Assembly (NCBI RefSeq): GCF_033097365.1
Contig: NZ_AP028461.1
Location: 10,009,501-10,073,500, forward strand
Length of the DNA stretch: 64,000 bases
DNA from: Actinoplanes sichuanensis
GTDB taxonomy: Bacteria > Actinomycetota > Actinomycetes > Mycobacteriales > Micromonosporaceae
Direction of reading: 5' to 3'
Below are positions 26,609 to 35,353 of this stretch, in pieces; the first letter of the stretch is position 1; the number at the start of each line of letters is the position of its first letter. Under the pieces are notes generated by a model. The model was not told where the DNA came from, did not search any database, and saw only the letters and a program-made list of their open reading frames with translations. Both the position numbers and the translations under genes were made by a program.

Positions 26609-28988
26609 CGTTCGGCTCCTTTGAGAACGGGGACAGGACCACAATGCACGATTCGGTCGAGCCGTACAGAAGTCGGGCGGCGTCCGCGACCTCCTCGGCG
26701 GGCACCTTGCCGAGCAGGCCCGGCAGTTGTTGCAGCCAGCGGGCATCGCGTCCGCCGGAGACCAGAGTGGACAGCAGATCGGCGAAGGTGGCCGGGCTGT
26801 CGAAGGCGGCCAGTAGTTGGGCCGAGCAGTATTCCCGGATCGGGTCGATCTCGGCGGCGGTCAGCGGCTCGTCGTGCAGCCGCTGTCGCTCGGCGGCCAG
26901 GTCGTCGAGCGCACCGGCCAGCTGATCGGGGGTGCAGTCGGCCCGGACGTACGCACGGGCGAAGTCCCCGACCAGATCACGGCCGGTCCGCGCGTGATAG
27001 TCACCGCGGATGGCCCGGGCCGGGACACGGGCGTCCGGCCCACCGCCGACCACCGCCGCGGCGAGGAAACGGGCCGCCTCGGACGGGCCGTCCACCGGCT
27101 CGGCGACGCTCACGGTGATGTGGACGCGGGGCGATCCGGCCCGGCTCAGAGCAGGATCCCGGTTCAGGGCGAGGGTGCCGGGGCGGGGCACACCTGGACG
27201 CGGGGCCGGGACGGCGTCCGCCCGGTCCAGGACGGCCGCGGCGTCGAGGACCGTCCGCGGGTCGGCGCCGACGAGGGTCAGTACACCGGCGGAGAGCGGC
27301 GGGACGAACGGGCCGGGGTCGGGCCCGCCGAGCCAGTGCCGGCGCAGCGCGGTGTCCATCTCGAGTTCCGGGTTCGGGGCGGTGAATGCGGGCGCCGGTC
27401 CGGCCGGAGTGTCGAGCACGGTGCCGAAGAGTTCCAGCAGGTCGGCGGCGAGATGCCGGGGGGCGTACGCGCTGAGGTCGACCCAGTGCGCGTCGGCGGT
27501 GACGGTGAGGGCGCCGCCGAGACGTTCGGCCAACGGGGCCCGGGTGGCGGCGGAGCGTACCCAGGCGCCGACCGTGGCCGGGGCGTAGCCGCCGACCGGC
27601 AGTCGCAGGCGGGCCTCGACGAGCGGCGCCCGGCCGTCCGGAGCGACCACCACCTGCAGGCCACGGGGTAGCACCCGGTCGCGTACCGGGCCGAGGTCGG
27701 GGGTGAGCTGCGGGCCCGGCGCGGGCAGCGGGCGTGCCGCGGGGCGGGGCCGGGGAGTCCCGACCGAGGGGGCGACGACCAGGGCGGCGTGCGGGCGGTC
27801 GGCGAGCCGGCGGGCGGTGGCGGCGACCGTCTCCGGGGTGAGCGCGGTGAGCGCGGCGGGGATCCGCTCCAACATCCCGGGGTCGTCGAAGAGCAGCGCG
27901 AACCGGCCGAGCGCCCGGGCGTGCTCACCGATGTCGGCGTGCCTGCGGTGGTGCTCGGCCACGAGCAGCGGCACCACGTGGCGGATCGCTCCGGCCACCG
28001 CCTCCGGCTCGGCCCAGCCGCGCCAGAGCGCCCGCAGGTCGTCGATCACCCGGTCCGGTTCCCGGCCGGGCGCCAGCAGACCCGCGGTGATCAGCACGTC
28101 GGGCGTACGGGCGTCGAACCCGCCGAAGAATCCGCAGCTCGCGGAGAGGCTGTGCAGGCCGAGCCGGGCGCCGTGGCGGGCGGTGATCCGGCCCAGCACC
28201 AGGTGGGCCAGGTAGCCCGCCAGGTCCTGCTCGGGGCCGGGCAGCGGGTGGCCGAGGGCCAGGGCGGTGAGTGGGATGTCGGGGCGGGTCGTGGTGAGCC
28301 GGCGATCCGCGGTCAGCACCGGCGCGGGATGCTCCGGGACGGTCGGGGCCGGCCGTCCCGGGATGTCGCCGAAGTGCCGTTCGGCCAGAGCTTCGACGTG
28401 GTCCGCGTCGACGTCGCCGGCCACCGTGAGGACGGCGTTGCCGGGTGTGTAGTGGGTGTCGAAGAAGTCCTCGACCCGGTCCAGGGTGACCTCGGCGAGG
28501 CGGCTGGGTTCGCCGTACCCGTCATGGGCGTCGGCGTGCCCGTCGAACAGCACCGACGGCAGCAGCGGCCAGGGGAAACCGCCGTACGGCCGGCCCCGCA
28601 GCGCCTCGTCGATCTCGGTGCCGACGCCCTCGATCTGCTCGGCCAGGCCGGCCGCGGTGAACCGGGGCGACCGCATCCGGTCGGCCTCGGCGAACAGCGC
28701 CGCCTCCAGGGCGACCAGCGGCGTGACCTGGTAGTAGTCGGTGTAGTCCTGATGGGTGGTGCCGTTGGCGGCGCCGCCCCAGCGCTTGATGTGGTCGTAG
28801 AAACGGCCGTCCGGGAGGCTCGCGCTGCCCCGGAACATCAGGTGCTCGAAGAGGTGGGCGAGACCCTCCTGCCCCGGGCGTTCGGAGCGGAAACCTACGC
28901 CGTAGTGCAGGGCGATCCCGGTGCGCAACGCGCCGCGCACATGCACGATCTGAAGGCGGAGACCATTGCCGAGGGTACGAGTACGCAT
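26592..28988 (-). CDS. M16-family zinc metalloprotease (RiPP leader peptidase candidate)
   Basis: 798 aa, two tandem M16 halves fused in one chain. The N-terminal half has the inverted zinc motif HLFEH (H45, E48, H49) and the downstream glutamate region GTEIDEALRG, so it is catalytically competent. The C-terminal half lacks HxxEH and would be the structural partner. ATG 28988 has AAAGGA upstream; an in-frame TTG at 29006 is less likely. M16 proteases recur in class V lanthipeptide clusters, where leader removal is the expected job. It starts 15 nt after lanX-like and overlaps the GPP34 gene. Confidence 0.88.
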   Translation of the reverse strand: MRTRTLGNGLRLQIVHVRGALRTGIALHYGVGFRSERPGQEGLAHLFEHLMFRGSASLPDGRFYDHIKRWGGAANGTTHQDYTDYYQVTPLVALEAALFAEADRMRSPRFTAAGLAEQIEGVGTEIDEALRGRPYGGFPWPLLPSVLFDGHADAHDGYGEPSRLAEVTLDRVEDFFDTHYTPGNAVLTVAGDVDADHVEALAERHFGDIPGRPAPTVPEHPAPVLTADRRLTTTRPDIPLTALALGHPLPGPEQDLAGYLAHLVLGRITARHGARLGLHSLSASCGFFGGFDARTPDVLITAGLLAPGREPDRVIDDLRALWRGWAEPEAVAGAIRHVVPLLVAEHHRRHADIGEHARALGRFALLFDDPGMLERIPAALTALTPETVAATARRLADRPHAALVVAPSVGTPRPRPAARPLPAPGPQLTPDLGPVRDRVLPRGLQVVVAPDGRAPLVEARLRLPVGGYAPATVGAWVRSAATRAPLAERLGGALTVTADAHWVDLSAYAPRHLAADLLELFGTVLDTPAGPAPAFTAPNPELEMDTALRRHWLGGPDPGPFVPPLSAGVLTLVGADPRTVLDAAAVLDRADAVPAPRPGVPRPGTLALNRDPALSRAGSPRVHITVSVAEPVDGPSEAARFLAAAVVGGGPDARVPARAIRGDYHARTGRDLVGDFARAYVRADCTPDQLAGALDDLAAERQRLHDEPLTAAEIDPIREYCSAQLLAAFDSPATFADLLSTLVSGGRDARWLQQLPGLLGKVPAEEVADAARLLYGSTESCIVVLSPFSKEPNDEHSR

Positions 28989-29002
28989 CGAACCGTCCTT
29001 TC

Positions 29003-29899
29003 TCAAGAGGGGGCGGAAGCCAGCCCGACCAGGAAGGCGACGAAGCCCGCGTAGTGGTCGAAGCCGGCCTGGAACCAGTCGACGTACGAGGCGATGTCGT
29101 GCACGTGCAGGAGGATCCGTAGGACGGCGATCATCGGCCAGTCGGGGCCCAGGTCGTGGCCGTACCCGTCGAGGAGCGCCTGGATCAGCCGCTGCCAGGA
29201 CGGGCCGTCACCGCCCAACTGCCACCGCAGCTCGACCAGCTCGCCGATCACCCAGCCGACGTCCATCCGCCAGTCGCCGACGGCCAGGTCCTCGCCGGTG
29301 AGCAGGACGTCGCCCTGCGCCGAGCCGACGATCATCGCGCCCAGCCCGGCGGCCCCGTGCACCAGACCGGTCTGGGCGGCGGCGAGCCGCTCGTAGTGCT
29401 CGCGGACCAGCGCCCAGCCGGCCGGGCCCAGTCGGCGGCGGATCATCGCCTGGGCGTACGCCGGATAGGCCTGCTGGTGCCGACCGGCCAGCCAGTCACC
29501 GAGCCGCTCGAGTCCGGGTGGGCGCTCCCCGGCCAGCGCGGCCGGCGCCGACACCGCGTGCACCGCCCGCAGCAGCCGGCCCAGGCTGCGCACCGGCTCC
29601 ACCAGCCCGGCCACCGGACCGTGGGCGAGCAGAGCCTTGGCGACCGACTCGCCACCGTCCACGTAGTAGACGCGAGCCGGGCCGCGTGAGCGGGGCAGCG
29701 CCAGCCGGGCGTCGCCGGGCACCCGGATCCGGGCCAGCCGGCGGTGCAGGCCGGGCTCCGGCGGCACGAACGGGCGCGGGGCCCGGGGGCCGGGCAGCCG
29801 GCGTAGTACGCCGATGCCGCCCGGTCCGCGTACCTCGGTGGTCCGCAGCAGCGCCGTGCCCCGTTCCGCGGCGTGCCTGGGCGACGTGTCGACGCTCAT
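29003..29899 (-). CDS. LanX-like protein: degenerate aminoglycoside-phosphotransferase fold
   Basis: 298 aa. It reads like an APH/choline-kinase relative (LGRLLRAVHAV, then LVHGAAGLGAMI, then GDWRMDVGWVIGELVEL), but the catalytic loop HGDxxxxN has become HGAAGLGA. A catalytic Asp is therefore missing. In the class V lanthipeptide lexapeptide pathway, LxmK, LxmX and LxmY act together in ring formation; this gene's place between lanD-like and protease genes makes it the LanX candidate. Assignment rests on context plus fold resemblance. The ATG overlaps the lanD-like stop by 4 nt. Confidence 0.65.
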   Translation of the reverse strand: MSVDTSPRHAAERGTALLRTTEVRGPGGIGVLRRLPGPRAPRPFVPPEPGLHRRLARIRVPGDARLALPRSRGPARVYYVDGGESVAKALLAHGPVAGLVEPVRSLGRLLRAVHAVSAPAALAGERPPGLERLGDWLAGRHQQAYPAYAQAMIRRRLGPAGWALVREHYERLAAAQTGLVHGAAGLGAMIVGSAQGDVLLTGEDLAVGDWRMDVGWVIGELVELRWQLGGDGPSWQRLIQALLDGYGHDLGPDWPMIAVLRILLHVHDIASYVDWFQAGFDHYAGFVAFLVGLASAPS

Positions 29900-30513
29900 G
29901 ACGGCACCGTCCGGATCACCGGCGTGGCCAGCCGCAGCCGGTGCTCGGCGAGATGCTCCAGCACCTCGGGCAGCGGCGGCGGCGCCCACGCCTCGGGTCG
30001 TCCGGTGGTCAGACTGACGCCGGTCTGCGGTGCCACCAGCACGATGTTCTCGCGGGTGGAGAGCGTGCTCCAATGTGTCCGGAAGGCGGCGCTGAACATC
30101 CCGCCGGGCGGCAGCGCCGGAGCGATCACGATCGGCGCCGCGCTGCACTGGGCGGCCAGCAGCGCCGGCGAGTCGGCCAGGCCCAGGGCGAGCCGGGCGA
30201 TGAAGTGCAGCGTGGCCGGGTAGACGACGAACGCCTCGGCCCACTCGGCCAGCTCGACGTGGCGGGCCCGGTGCTCGTCCGGCGGCCACTCGTCGATGAG
30301 CACCTCGCCGTGGGTGCGCCCGGCCAGAGCGGCCCGGGTCACGAACCGCTGGGCGCTGCGGGTCACCACGGTGGTGACCTGGAGCTCGGGATATTGGGTT
30401 CGCAGCCACGACACCCAGAACGGCATGCCCGCGGCCGCGGCCGACCCGGTGACCACCAGCACCAGCCGCTGGAAGTCCAGCACGGGCGCCTGCGGTGCGG
30501 CGAGATCGGTCAT
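29896..30513 (-). CDS. LanD/PPC-DC-type flavoprotein cysteine decarboxylase
   Basis: 205 aa, HFCD flavoprotein family. VLVVTGSAAAAGMPFW is the flavin-binding start. RHVELAEWAEAFVVYPAT holds the expected catalytic His (H85) and the PAT/PAS motif. APALPPGGMF corresponds to the substrate clamp. Such enzymes oxidatively decarboxylate a C-terminal Cys to a thioenol that is captured as AviCys/AviMeCys. All four precursors in this cluster end in Cys, as needed. Coupled by ATGA overlaps to the reductase gene before it and the lanX-like gene after it. Confidence 0.85.
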   Translation of the reverse strand: MTDLAAPQAPVLDFQRLVLVVTGSAAAAGMPFWVSWLRTQYPELQVTTVVTRSAQRFVTRAALAGRTHGEVLIDEWPPDEHRARHVELAEWAEAFVVYPATLHFIARLALGLADSPALLAAQCSAAPIVIAPALPPGGMFSAAFRTHWSTLSTRENIVLVAPQTGVSLTTGRPEAWAPPPLPEVLEHLAEHRLRLATPVIRTVPS

Positions 30514-31472
30514 GACGACACCTCCCTCAGGACCTTCTCCAGCTCTTCCAACGTGGGCTTGACGCCGAACCGGGCGTACGTCGCGGTGGTGTTCAGGACG
30601 ATCTCGTCGACTCCGGCGTCGGCGAACTCGCGCAGCCGATCGGCGACCTGCCCGGGGGTCCCGGCGAGGAACGCCCCGCCCTTGAGGACCTGCTCGGCGG
30701 CAGCCCGCTTGTCCGCGGTGTCGACATGGATGCCGCTGCGGCGCAGCATGTCCCGGTAGTGCGGGAGCGACAGATGCCCGGAGTTGGCGGTCAGTACCGC
30801 GTCGCGCGGGTCCGACCCGGGCCGGTCCAGGGCGATCGGGACGATCGCCACCACCCGCGGAGTGGGCCGCCCGGCCGCTTCGGCGCCCTCCCGCAGTGCC
30901 GGGATGACGGTGTCCGTCAGGTACGACGCCGGCGTCAGCCAGGTGATCGCCACGTCGGCGGTCTCGCCGGCCACCCGGGCCATGCCCGGCCGGAGCACGC
31001 CCAGGCCGACCTCGACCGGTGGGCGGGGCACCCGGGACAGCCGGGCCTTGCAGGTGAAGAACTCGCCGGGCGGCGGGGCGGGCTCACCGTCGAGCAGACC
31101 CCGGACGATGGTGACGTACTCCCGGACGGCCTGGAGCTGGCTGCGGTACGGCGCACCGAGCAGCCCGTCCTGCAGAACAGTGGCGCCCGGCCCGAACCCG
31201 GCGACCACCGGGTGCCCCATCGTGACGGCCAGGGACTGAGCCTGCAGCGCGGCGTCGTACGGGTGACGGAACGGCATGAGCGTGACACCCAGCCCGACCG
31301 GCATCCGGAACCCGCTGGCGGCCAGGTGGGTGAAGGTGTGGTGCGGCTCGTGCAGGGTGGCCTGTCCCTGCCACAACCGGTGGGCGGAGCTCCACTGGGC
31401 GAAGGCGCCGAACGGCAGCGCCTGCTCGGGACGGGTGGGTGCGAACGGCAGCAGGATGGAATAGGTGCTCAT
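30510..31472 (-). CDS. Luciferase-like F420-dependent oxidoreductase (LanJ-type candidate)
   Basis: 320 aa, TIM-barrel LLM family: LGVTLMPFRHPYDAALQAQSLAV, then GFGPGA, then VEVGLGVLRPGMAR and GTPGQVADRLREFADAGVDEIVL. In lexapeptide biosynthesis an F420H2-dependent reductase of this family (LxmJ) reduces dehydroalanine to D-alanine. The same reaction is the likely role here, given the Ser-rich precursor cores. The cofactor choice (F420 rather than FMN) is inferred from family and context. ATG 31472; overlaps the lanD-like gene by 4 nt. Confidence 0.8.
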   Translation of the reverse strand: MSTYSILLPFAPTRPEQALPFGAFAQWSSAHRLWQGQATLHEPHHTFTHLAASGFRMPVGLGVTLMPFRHPYDAALQAQSLAVTMGHPVVAGFGPGATVLQDGLLGAPYRSQLQAVREYVTIVRGLLDGEPAPPPGEFFTCKARLSRVPRPPVEVGLGVLRPGMARVAGETADVAITWLTPASYLTDTVIPALREGAEAAGRPTPRVVAIVPIALDRPGSDPRDAVLTANSGHLSLPHYRDMLRRSGIHVDTADKRAAAEQVLKGGAFLAGTPGQVADRLREFADAGVDEIVLNTTATYARFGVKPTLEELEKVLREVSS

Positions 31473-31488
31473 CGGAGTCCTCCCGGGG

Positions 31489-33213
31489 TCACACGTGGGC
31501 CAGGGCTTGCGCGTCGACCAACTCGGTGTAGCGCTCGCAGCGGTTCAGCAGGTCGTGGTGGCTGCCCTGGTCGGCGACCCGGCCGTCGTCCAGCACGATC
31601 ACGTGGTCGGCCTGCCGCACGGTGGAGAGCCGGTGTGCGACCACCAGGACCGCGTGGTCGGTGGCCAGCTCGTCGACGACCTCGCGGAGCCGGTGTTCGT
31701 TGACACCGTCCAGATGGGAGGTGGGCTCGTCCAGCAGGATCAGCCGGGAGCCGGAGAGCAGCGCCCGGGCCAGGGCGAGCCGCTGACGCTGGCCACCGGA
31801 GAGGTCGAATTCGCCTCCGAGGACCGTGTCCAGCCCGTCCGGCAGATGACCGATCTCGTCGAGCAGTCCCACCCGGTTCAGGGCGGCCCGCAGCTCGGCC
31901 TCGCCGGCCGGGCGGTCCGAGCCCAGCGTCAGGTTGGTACGGATGCTGTCCGGCAACAGGGTCGCCGCCTGGTCCACGTAGGCGATCTCGGACCGCAGCC
32001 GGTCGAGCCGCCAGTTCTGCACCGGCTCACCGAAGACCGAGATCAGGCCCTGCTCAGCGGAGAGGAAACGCAGGATCAGGTTCAGCGCGGTGGACTTGCC
32101 GGAACCGGAGAGGCCGACAACCGCGGTGAGGCCACGAGACGGCACGTCGAAGGAGACGTCACGCAGGACGGGCCGTGCGTCGTACCCGGCGGTGACCTGG
32201 TCGAACTTCACGGCGGGGGCGGAAGCGACCGGCTGTGCCGCAGCGACGGCCAGGTCGTCGCCGTCCTCCCGGGGCAGGGCGAAGATCTCGTCGAACCGCT
32301 CGCGGGCGGCCAGGCCCATCTGCAGACCGGTCACCCCGGACGCCGCCATCAGCAGCGGAGCGGCGAGCTGGAGGAGGTAGAGCAGGAAGGAGACGAAGGT
32401 GGCCAGGGTCAGATGGCCGCTGAGCAGCCGGGCGCCACCGCCGATCACCACCGCGGCGAGCGCGATCTGCTGACCCAGATTGATCACCGGGACCAGCAGC
32501 GACTCCATCCGTGCGGCCTTGATCTCCAGGTCACGCAGGCGGGCGGCGCTCTCGGCGAGCTGCTCCCCGACGACCGCCTCGGCCCGGTTCGCCTTGATCA
32601 CGGTGATCGCGTCGATCACGCCGACGAACCGCTGCACGAAGCCGCCGACCTCGATCTGGACGCTCTGGTAGGTGCTGCGCAGCCGGCGCACCACGACCAC
32701 CACGATCACCGCCGCCACCGCGAAGGCCGCCAGCGTGATCAGCAGCAGGACCCAGTCCAGCAGGCCCATGATGACCAGCGTGCCGAGCAGGGTGACCCCG
32801 GCCATCGGCAGCTGGACCGGCCCGATGTCGATGAGGGCCTTCAGCCGGGCGGCGTCCATGGTGAGTCGCGCGGCGAGGTTACCGCTGCCCTGGCGGCGGA
32901 GGTCGGCCATCCGCAGCCGCAGCGAGTGGTCCACGGTGCGGACCCGCAACCGGTAGATCAGCTGCTGGCCCATCCGGCCCAGCAGGTAGGTGGCCAGCGC
33001 CCCGGCCGCGGCGGTGCCGAGACCGGTGGCGATCAGCAGCCCGGTCAGCCCGAGCAGCGCCTCGTCCGACTGAATCGCCGCGACCAGCCGGCCGACCAGC
33101 ATCGGCACGGCCAGCGACGAGCTGGTGGAGACGAGGACCAGGATCGCGATGAGCGCCACCTGGATCCCGTGGCCACGGGTCAGTTCCCGGAGAATCTTGA
33201 GCCGTTCGGGCAT
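31489..33213 (-). CDS. ABC exporter (fused membrane and ATPase domains), LanT-like
   Basis: 574 aa. Six transmembrane helices (about residues 15-300), then an ATPase domain with Walker A GLSGSGKST (about 370), signature LSGGQRQRLALARAL, Walker B RLILLDEPTSHLD and switch His VVAHRLST. It has no N-terminal C39 peptidase, so leader removal must come from another enzyme such as the M16 protease. Most likely exports the peptide product. 16 nt upstream of the reductase gene. Confidence 0.88.
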   Translation of the reverse strand: MPERLKILRELTRGHGIQVALIAILVLVSTSSSLAVPMLVGRLVAAIQSDEALLGLTGLLIATGLGTAAAGALATYLLGRMGQQLIYRLRVRTVDHSLRLRMADLRRQGSGNLAARLTMDAARLKALIDIGPVQLPMAGVTLLGTLVIMGLLDWVLLLITLAAFAVAAVIVVVVVRRLRSTYQSVQIEVGGFVQRFVGVIDAITVIKANRAEAVVGEQLAESAARLRDLEIKAARMESLLVPVINLGQQIALAAVVIGGGARLLSGHLTLATFVSFLLYLLQLAAPLLMAASGVTGLQMGLAARERFDEIFALPREDGDDLAVAAAQPVASAPAVKFDQVTAGYDARPVLRDVSFDVPSRGLTAVVGLSGSGKSTALNLILRFLSAEQGLISVFGEPVQNWRLDRLRSEIAYVDQAATLLPDSIRTNLTLGSDRPAGEAELRAALNRVGLLDEIGHLPDGLDTVLGGEFDLSGGQRQRLALARALLSGSRLILLDEPTSHLDGVNEHRLREVVDELATDHAVLVVAHRLSTVRQADHVIVLDDGRVADQGSHHDLLNRCERYTELVDAQALAHV

Positions 33214-33240
33214 GACGACGGTCCTTCCTGTGTGGGGGAG

Positions 33241-34455
33241 TCAGTGCCGGGCCGCGCGGAGGGCCTGGCGAACCTTGATGACGCCGCCGTACTGGAGAAG
33301 CCCTCCGGTGTAGACCCGGCTGCCGATGGCGAGCAGGGCCCCGACGGCGGCGACGGTCAGCGCCAGAGCGACGGCGACCTGCCAGAACGGCACGGAGCTG
33401 TAGGCCATGCGGACCGGCATGGCGGCCCAGGAGAGACCCGGGATCATGGAGACCACGGCCAGCGCCGGCGAGGCGGGCGCCGTGATGGCGAGGATCGGGC
33501 CGATCGTCGTGGCCATCTGGATCATGCTGACCGGGCCGGTGACGTGGTTGACGTCCTCCTGGCGGGAGGCGAGCGAGCCGGCCACCGCGTACAGGGTGAC
33601 GAAGAGCAGGTAGCCGGGGATGAACCAGAGAAGCACGTTGAGCGCGGTGCCGAGGATCTCGGCGGGCGCGGTGAACAGCCCGGCGACGGTCGCCCCGGCC
33701 AGGGCCAGGCCGAGCATCACCGAGATCTGCACCAGGGCCGCCACGCCCAGCCCGAGGATCTTGCCGATCAGCAGCTGACGTGGGGTGACCTTGGCCAGCA
33801 GCAGCTCGACGATGCGGCTCGACTTCTCCTCGGCGACGCCTTGGGCGATGCCGAGGCCGGCCATGAACATGAGCAGGACCAGGGCGATGACCGCCACGCC
33901 GGCGGTGATGGTGCGTTGCTGCACCCGGGCGGCGTCGGCATCCAGAGCGGTCACCCGCATCGCCGGCAGGGCGATGTCGGCGGGTGCGGCGTTCAGCGCG
34001 CGGAGACGTTCCTGATAGGTGACGGTACGGAAGGTGTCGGCGAGGGTACGGCCGAGGTCGTCGGGCAGTTTGCGCAGCACCACGATCTCGTCGCCGATGA
34101 TCGCCACGTCCGCCTTCTGCTCACGGACGGCCGTCCGGGCCGCCTCGGCATCGGCCAGTTCCGTCACCGGCAGTCGTGCCCGCAGCGCTTCGGTCAGCGC
34201 GCCCTGCCCGGCCGGAACCGCCACGGTCGGCTGCTCGGTGTCCCGGTCGAGCATCGTGCTGAGGCCCAGGCTGAGCGCGGCCAGCAGGGCGGTCGCCAGC
34301 AGCGAGGACCAGAAGTTCTTGTTGCGCAGCTGCTGGGAGATCTCCCGGCCGGCCACCGCGCGGATCAGCGCGATCGCCCGCCCCCGCGGCGGCGTGGTCG
34401 TGGTCGGGGTGGAGCTGGTGACGTGGACCGATTCAGATCGGACGTCGACGCTCAT
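33241..34455 (-). CDS. ABC-2 type permease (NatB-like)
   Basis: 404 aa. An N-terminal helix (FWSSLLATALLAALSLGL) is followed by a large extracytoplasmic domain (about 65-205) and five C-terminal helices. EEKSSRIVELLLAKVTPRQLLIGKILG is the NatB/ABC-2 signature region. It pairs with the ATPase encoded immediately upstream (ATGA overlap) to form a two-component exporter, plausibly self-protection against the peptide. ATG 34455. Confidence 0.85.
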   Translation of the reverse strand: MSVDVRSESVHVTSSTPTTTTPPRGRAIALIRAVAGREISQQLRNKNFWSSLLATALLAALSLGLSTMLDRDTEQPTVAVPAGQGALTEALRARLPVTELADAEAARTAVREQKADVAIIGDEIVVLRKLPDDLGRTLADTFRTVTYQERLRALNAAPADIALPAMRVTALDADAARVQQRTITAGVAVIALVLLMFMAGLGIAQGVAEEKSSRIVELLLAKVTPRQLLIGKILGLGVAALVQISVMLGLALAGATVAGLFTAPAEILGTALNVLLWFIPGYLLFVTLYAVAGSLASRQEDVNHVTGPVSMIQMATTIGPILAITAPASPALAVVSMIPGLSWAAMPVRMAYSSVPFWQVAVALALTVAAVGALLAIGSRVYTGGLLQYGGVIKVRQALRAARH

Positions 34456-35342
34456 GCGGTCACCGCCTCGCGGAAGATGTCGGACAGGGAGGGATTTCGC
34501 CAGCCGAAGTGCTCGATCCGGCCCATGCGGCGGACCGCGTCCAGGACGTCGTCCGGGTCGGTGCCGTCGGTCAGTTCGAACGAGACGAGGCCGTCGTGGT
34601 CGTCGACGCGTCGGACGCCGGGCACGCTCTCCGGCCAACCGGCCTCGGCGCCCTGCAGGGAGATCTGCAGCAGCCGGCCGGACACCTTGGCACGCAGCTC
34701 GCCGACCGTGCCCTCGGCCACGATCCGGCCGCCACGGATGATGCCGATCCGGTCGCAGAGTCGATCGACCAGATCGAGTTGGTGGCTCGAGAAGAGCACC
34801 GGGATGCCGTTGCGGGCCTGCTCCAGGAGCACGTCCGCCATGGCGTCGACGGCCACCGGGTCCAACCCGGAGAAGGGCTCGTCGAGCACCAGCACCCGCG
34901 GCTCGGCGATCAGCGCGGCGATCAGCTGGACCTTCTGCTGGTTGCCCAGCGACAGTTTCTCCAGCGGGTCCTTCGGAGCCATCACCACGCCGAGCCGTTC
35001 GATCCACTCGGCGGCTCGGCGAGACGCCTCGGCGGGGCGTACACCACTCAGCTTCGCCAGGTAGACGAGCTGGTCGACGGGGCGCATCTTGGCGTACAGC
35101 CCACGTTCCTCGGGCATGTAGCCGATCTGGGCTCGCAGGCCGGCGTCGATCGGCCGCCCGTCGATGGTGACCGTGCCGCTGTCGGCGGGGTGCACCCCCA
35201 GGGCGATGCGCATCGCGGTCGTCTTGCCGGCGCCGTTCGCCCCGCAGAATCCGTAGAGCTCCCCGGGGCGTACGGCGAGGGTGAGTTCGTTGAGCACCCG
35301 CTTGGGGCCGAAGCTCTTGACCACTCGATCGAAGTTCAGCAT
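34452..35342 (-). CDS. ABC transporter ATPase (NatA-like, immunity/export)
   Basis: 296 aa. Walker A GANGAGKTT (about 35-43), signature LSLGNQQKVQL, Walker B VLVLDEPFSGLDP, switch His SSHQLD, and a C-terminal DUF4162-like region. Partner of the ABC-2 permease that follows with a 4-nt overlap. 11 nt after the methyltransferase gene. RiPP clusters often use such a pair for immunity. Confidence 0.9.
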   Translation of the reverse strand: MLNFDRVVKSFGPKRVLNELTLAVRPGELYGFCGANGAGKTTAMRIALGVHPADSGTVTIDGRPIDAGLRAQIGYMPEERGLYAKMRPVDQLVYLAKLSGVRPAEASRRAAEWIERLGVVMAPKDPLEKLSLGNQQKVQLIAALIAEPRVLVLDEPFSGLDPVAVDAMADVLLEQARNGIPVLFSSHQLDLVDRLCDRIGIIRGGRIVAEGTVGELRAKVSGRLLQISLQGAEAGWPESVPGVRRVDDHDGLVSFELTDGTDPDDVLDAVRRMGRIEHFGWRNPSLSDIFREAVTA

Positions 35343-35353
35343 GGTGTGACTCC

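Noticed and set aside
31465..35064. 1199-codon plus-strand frame across the ABC genes
   Set aside because: It is the shadow of three well-supported minus-strand ABC genes; its sequence is low-complexity Gln/Gly/Arg/Asp.
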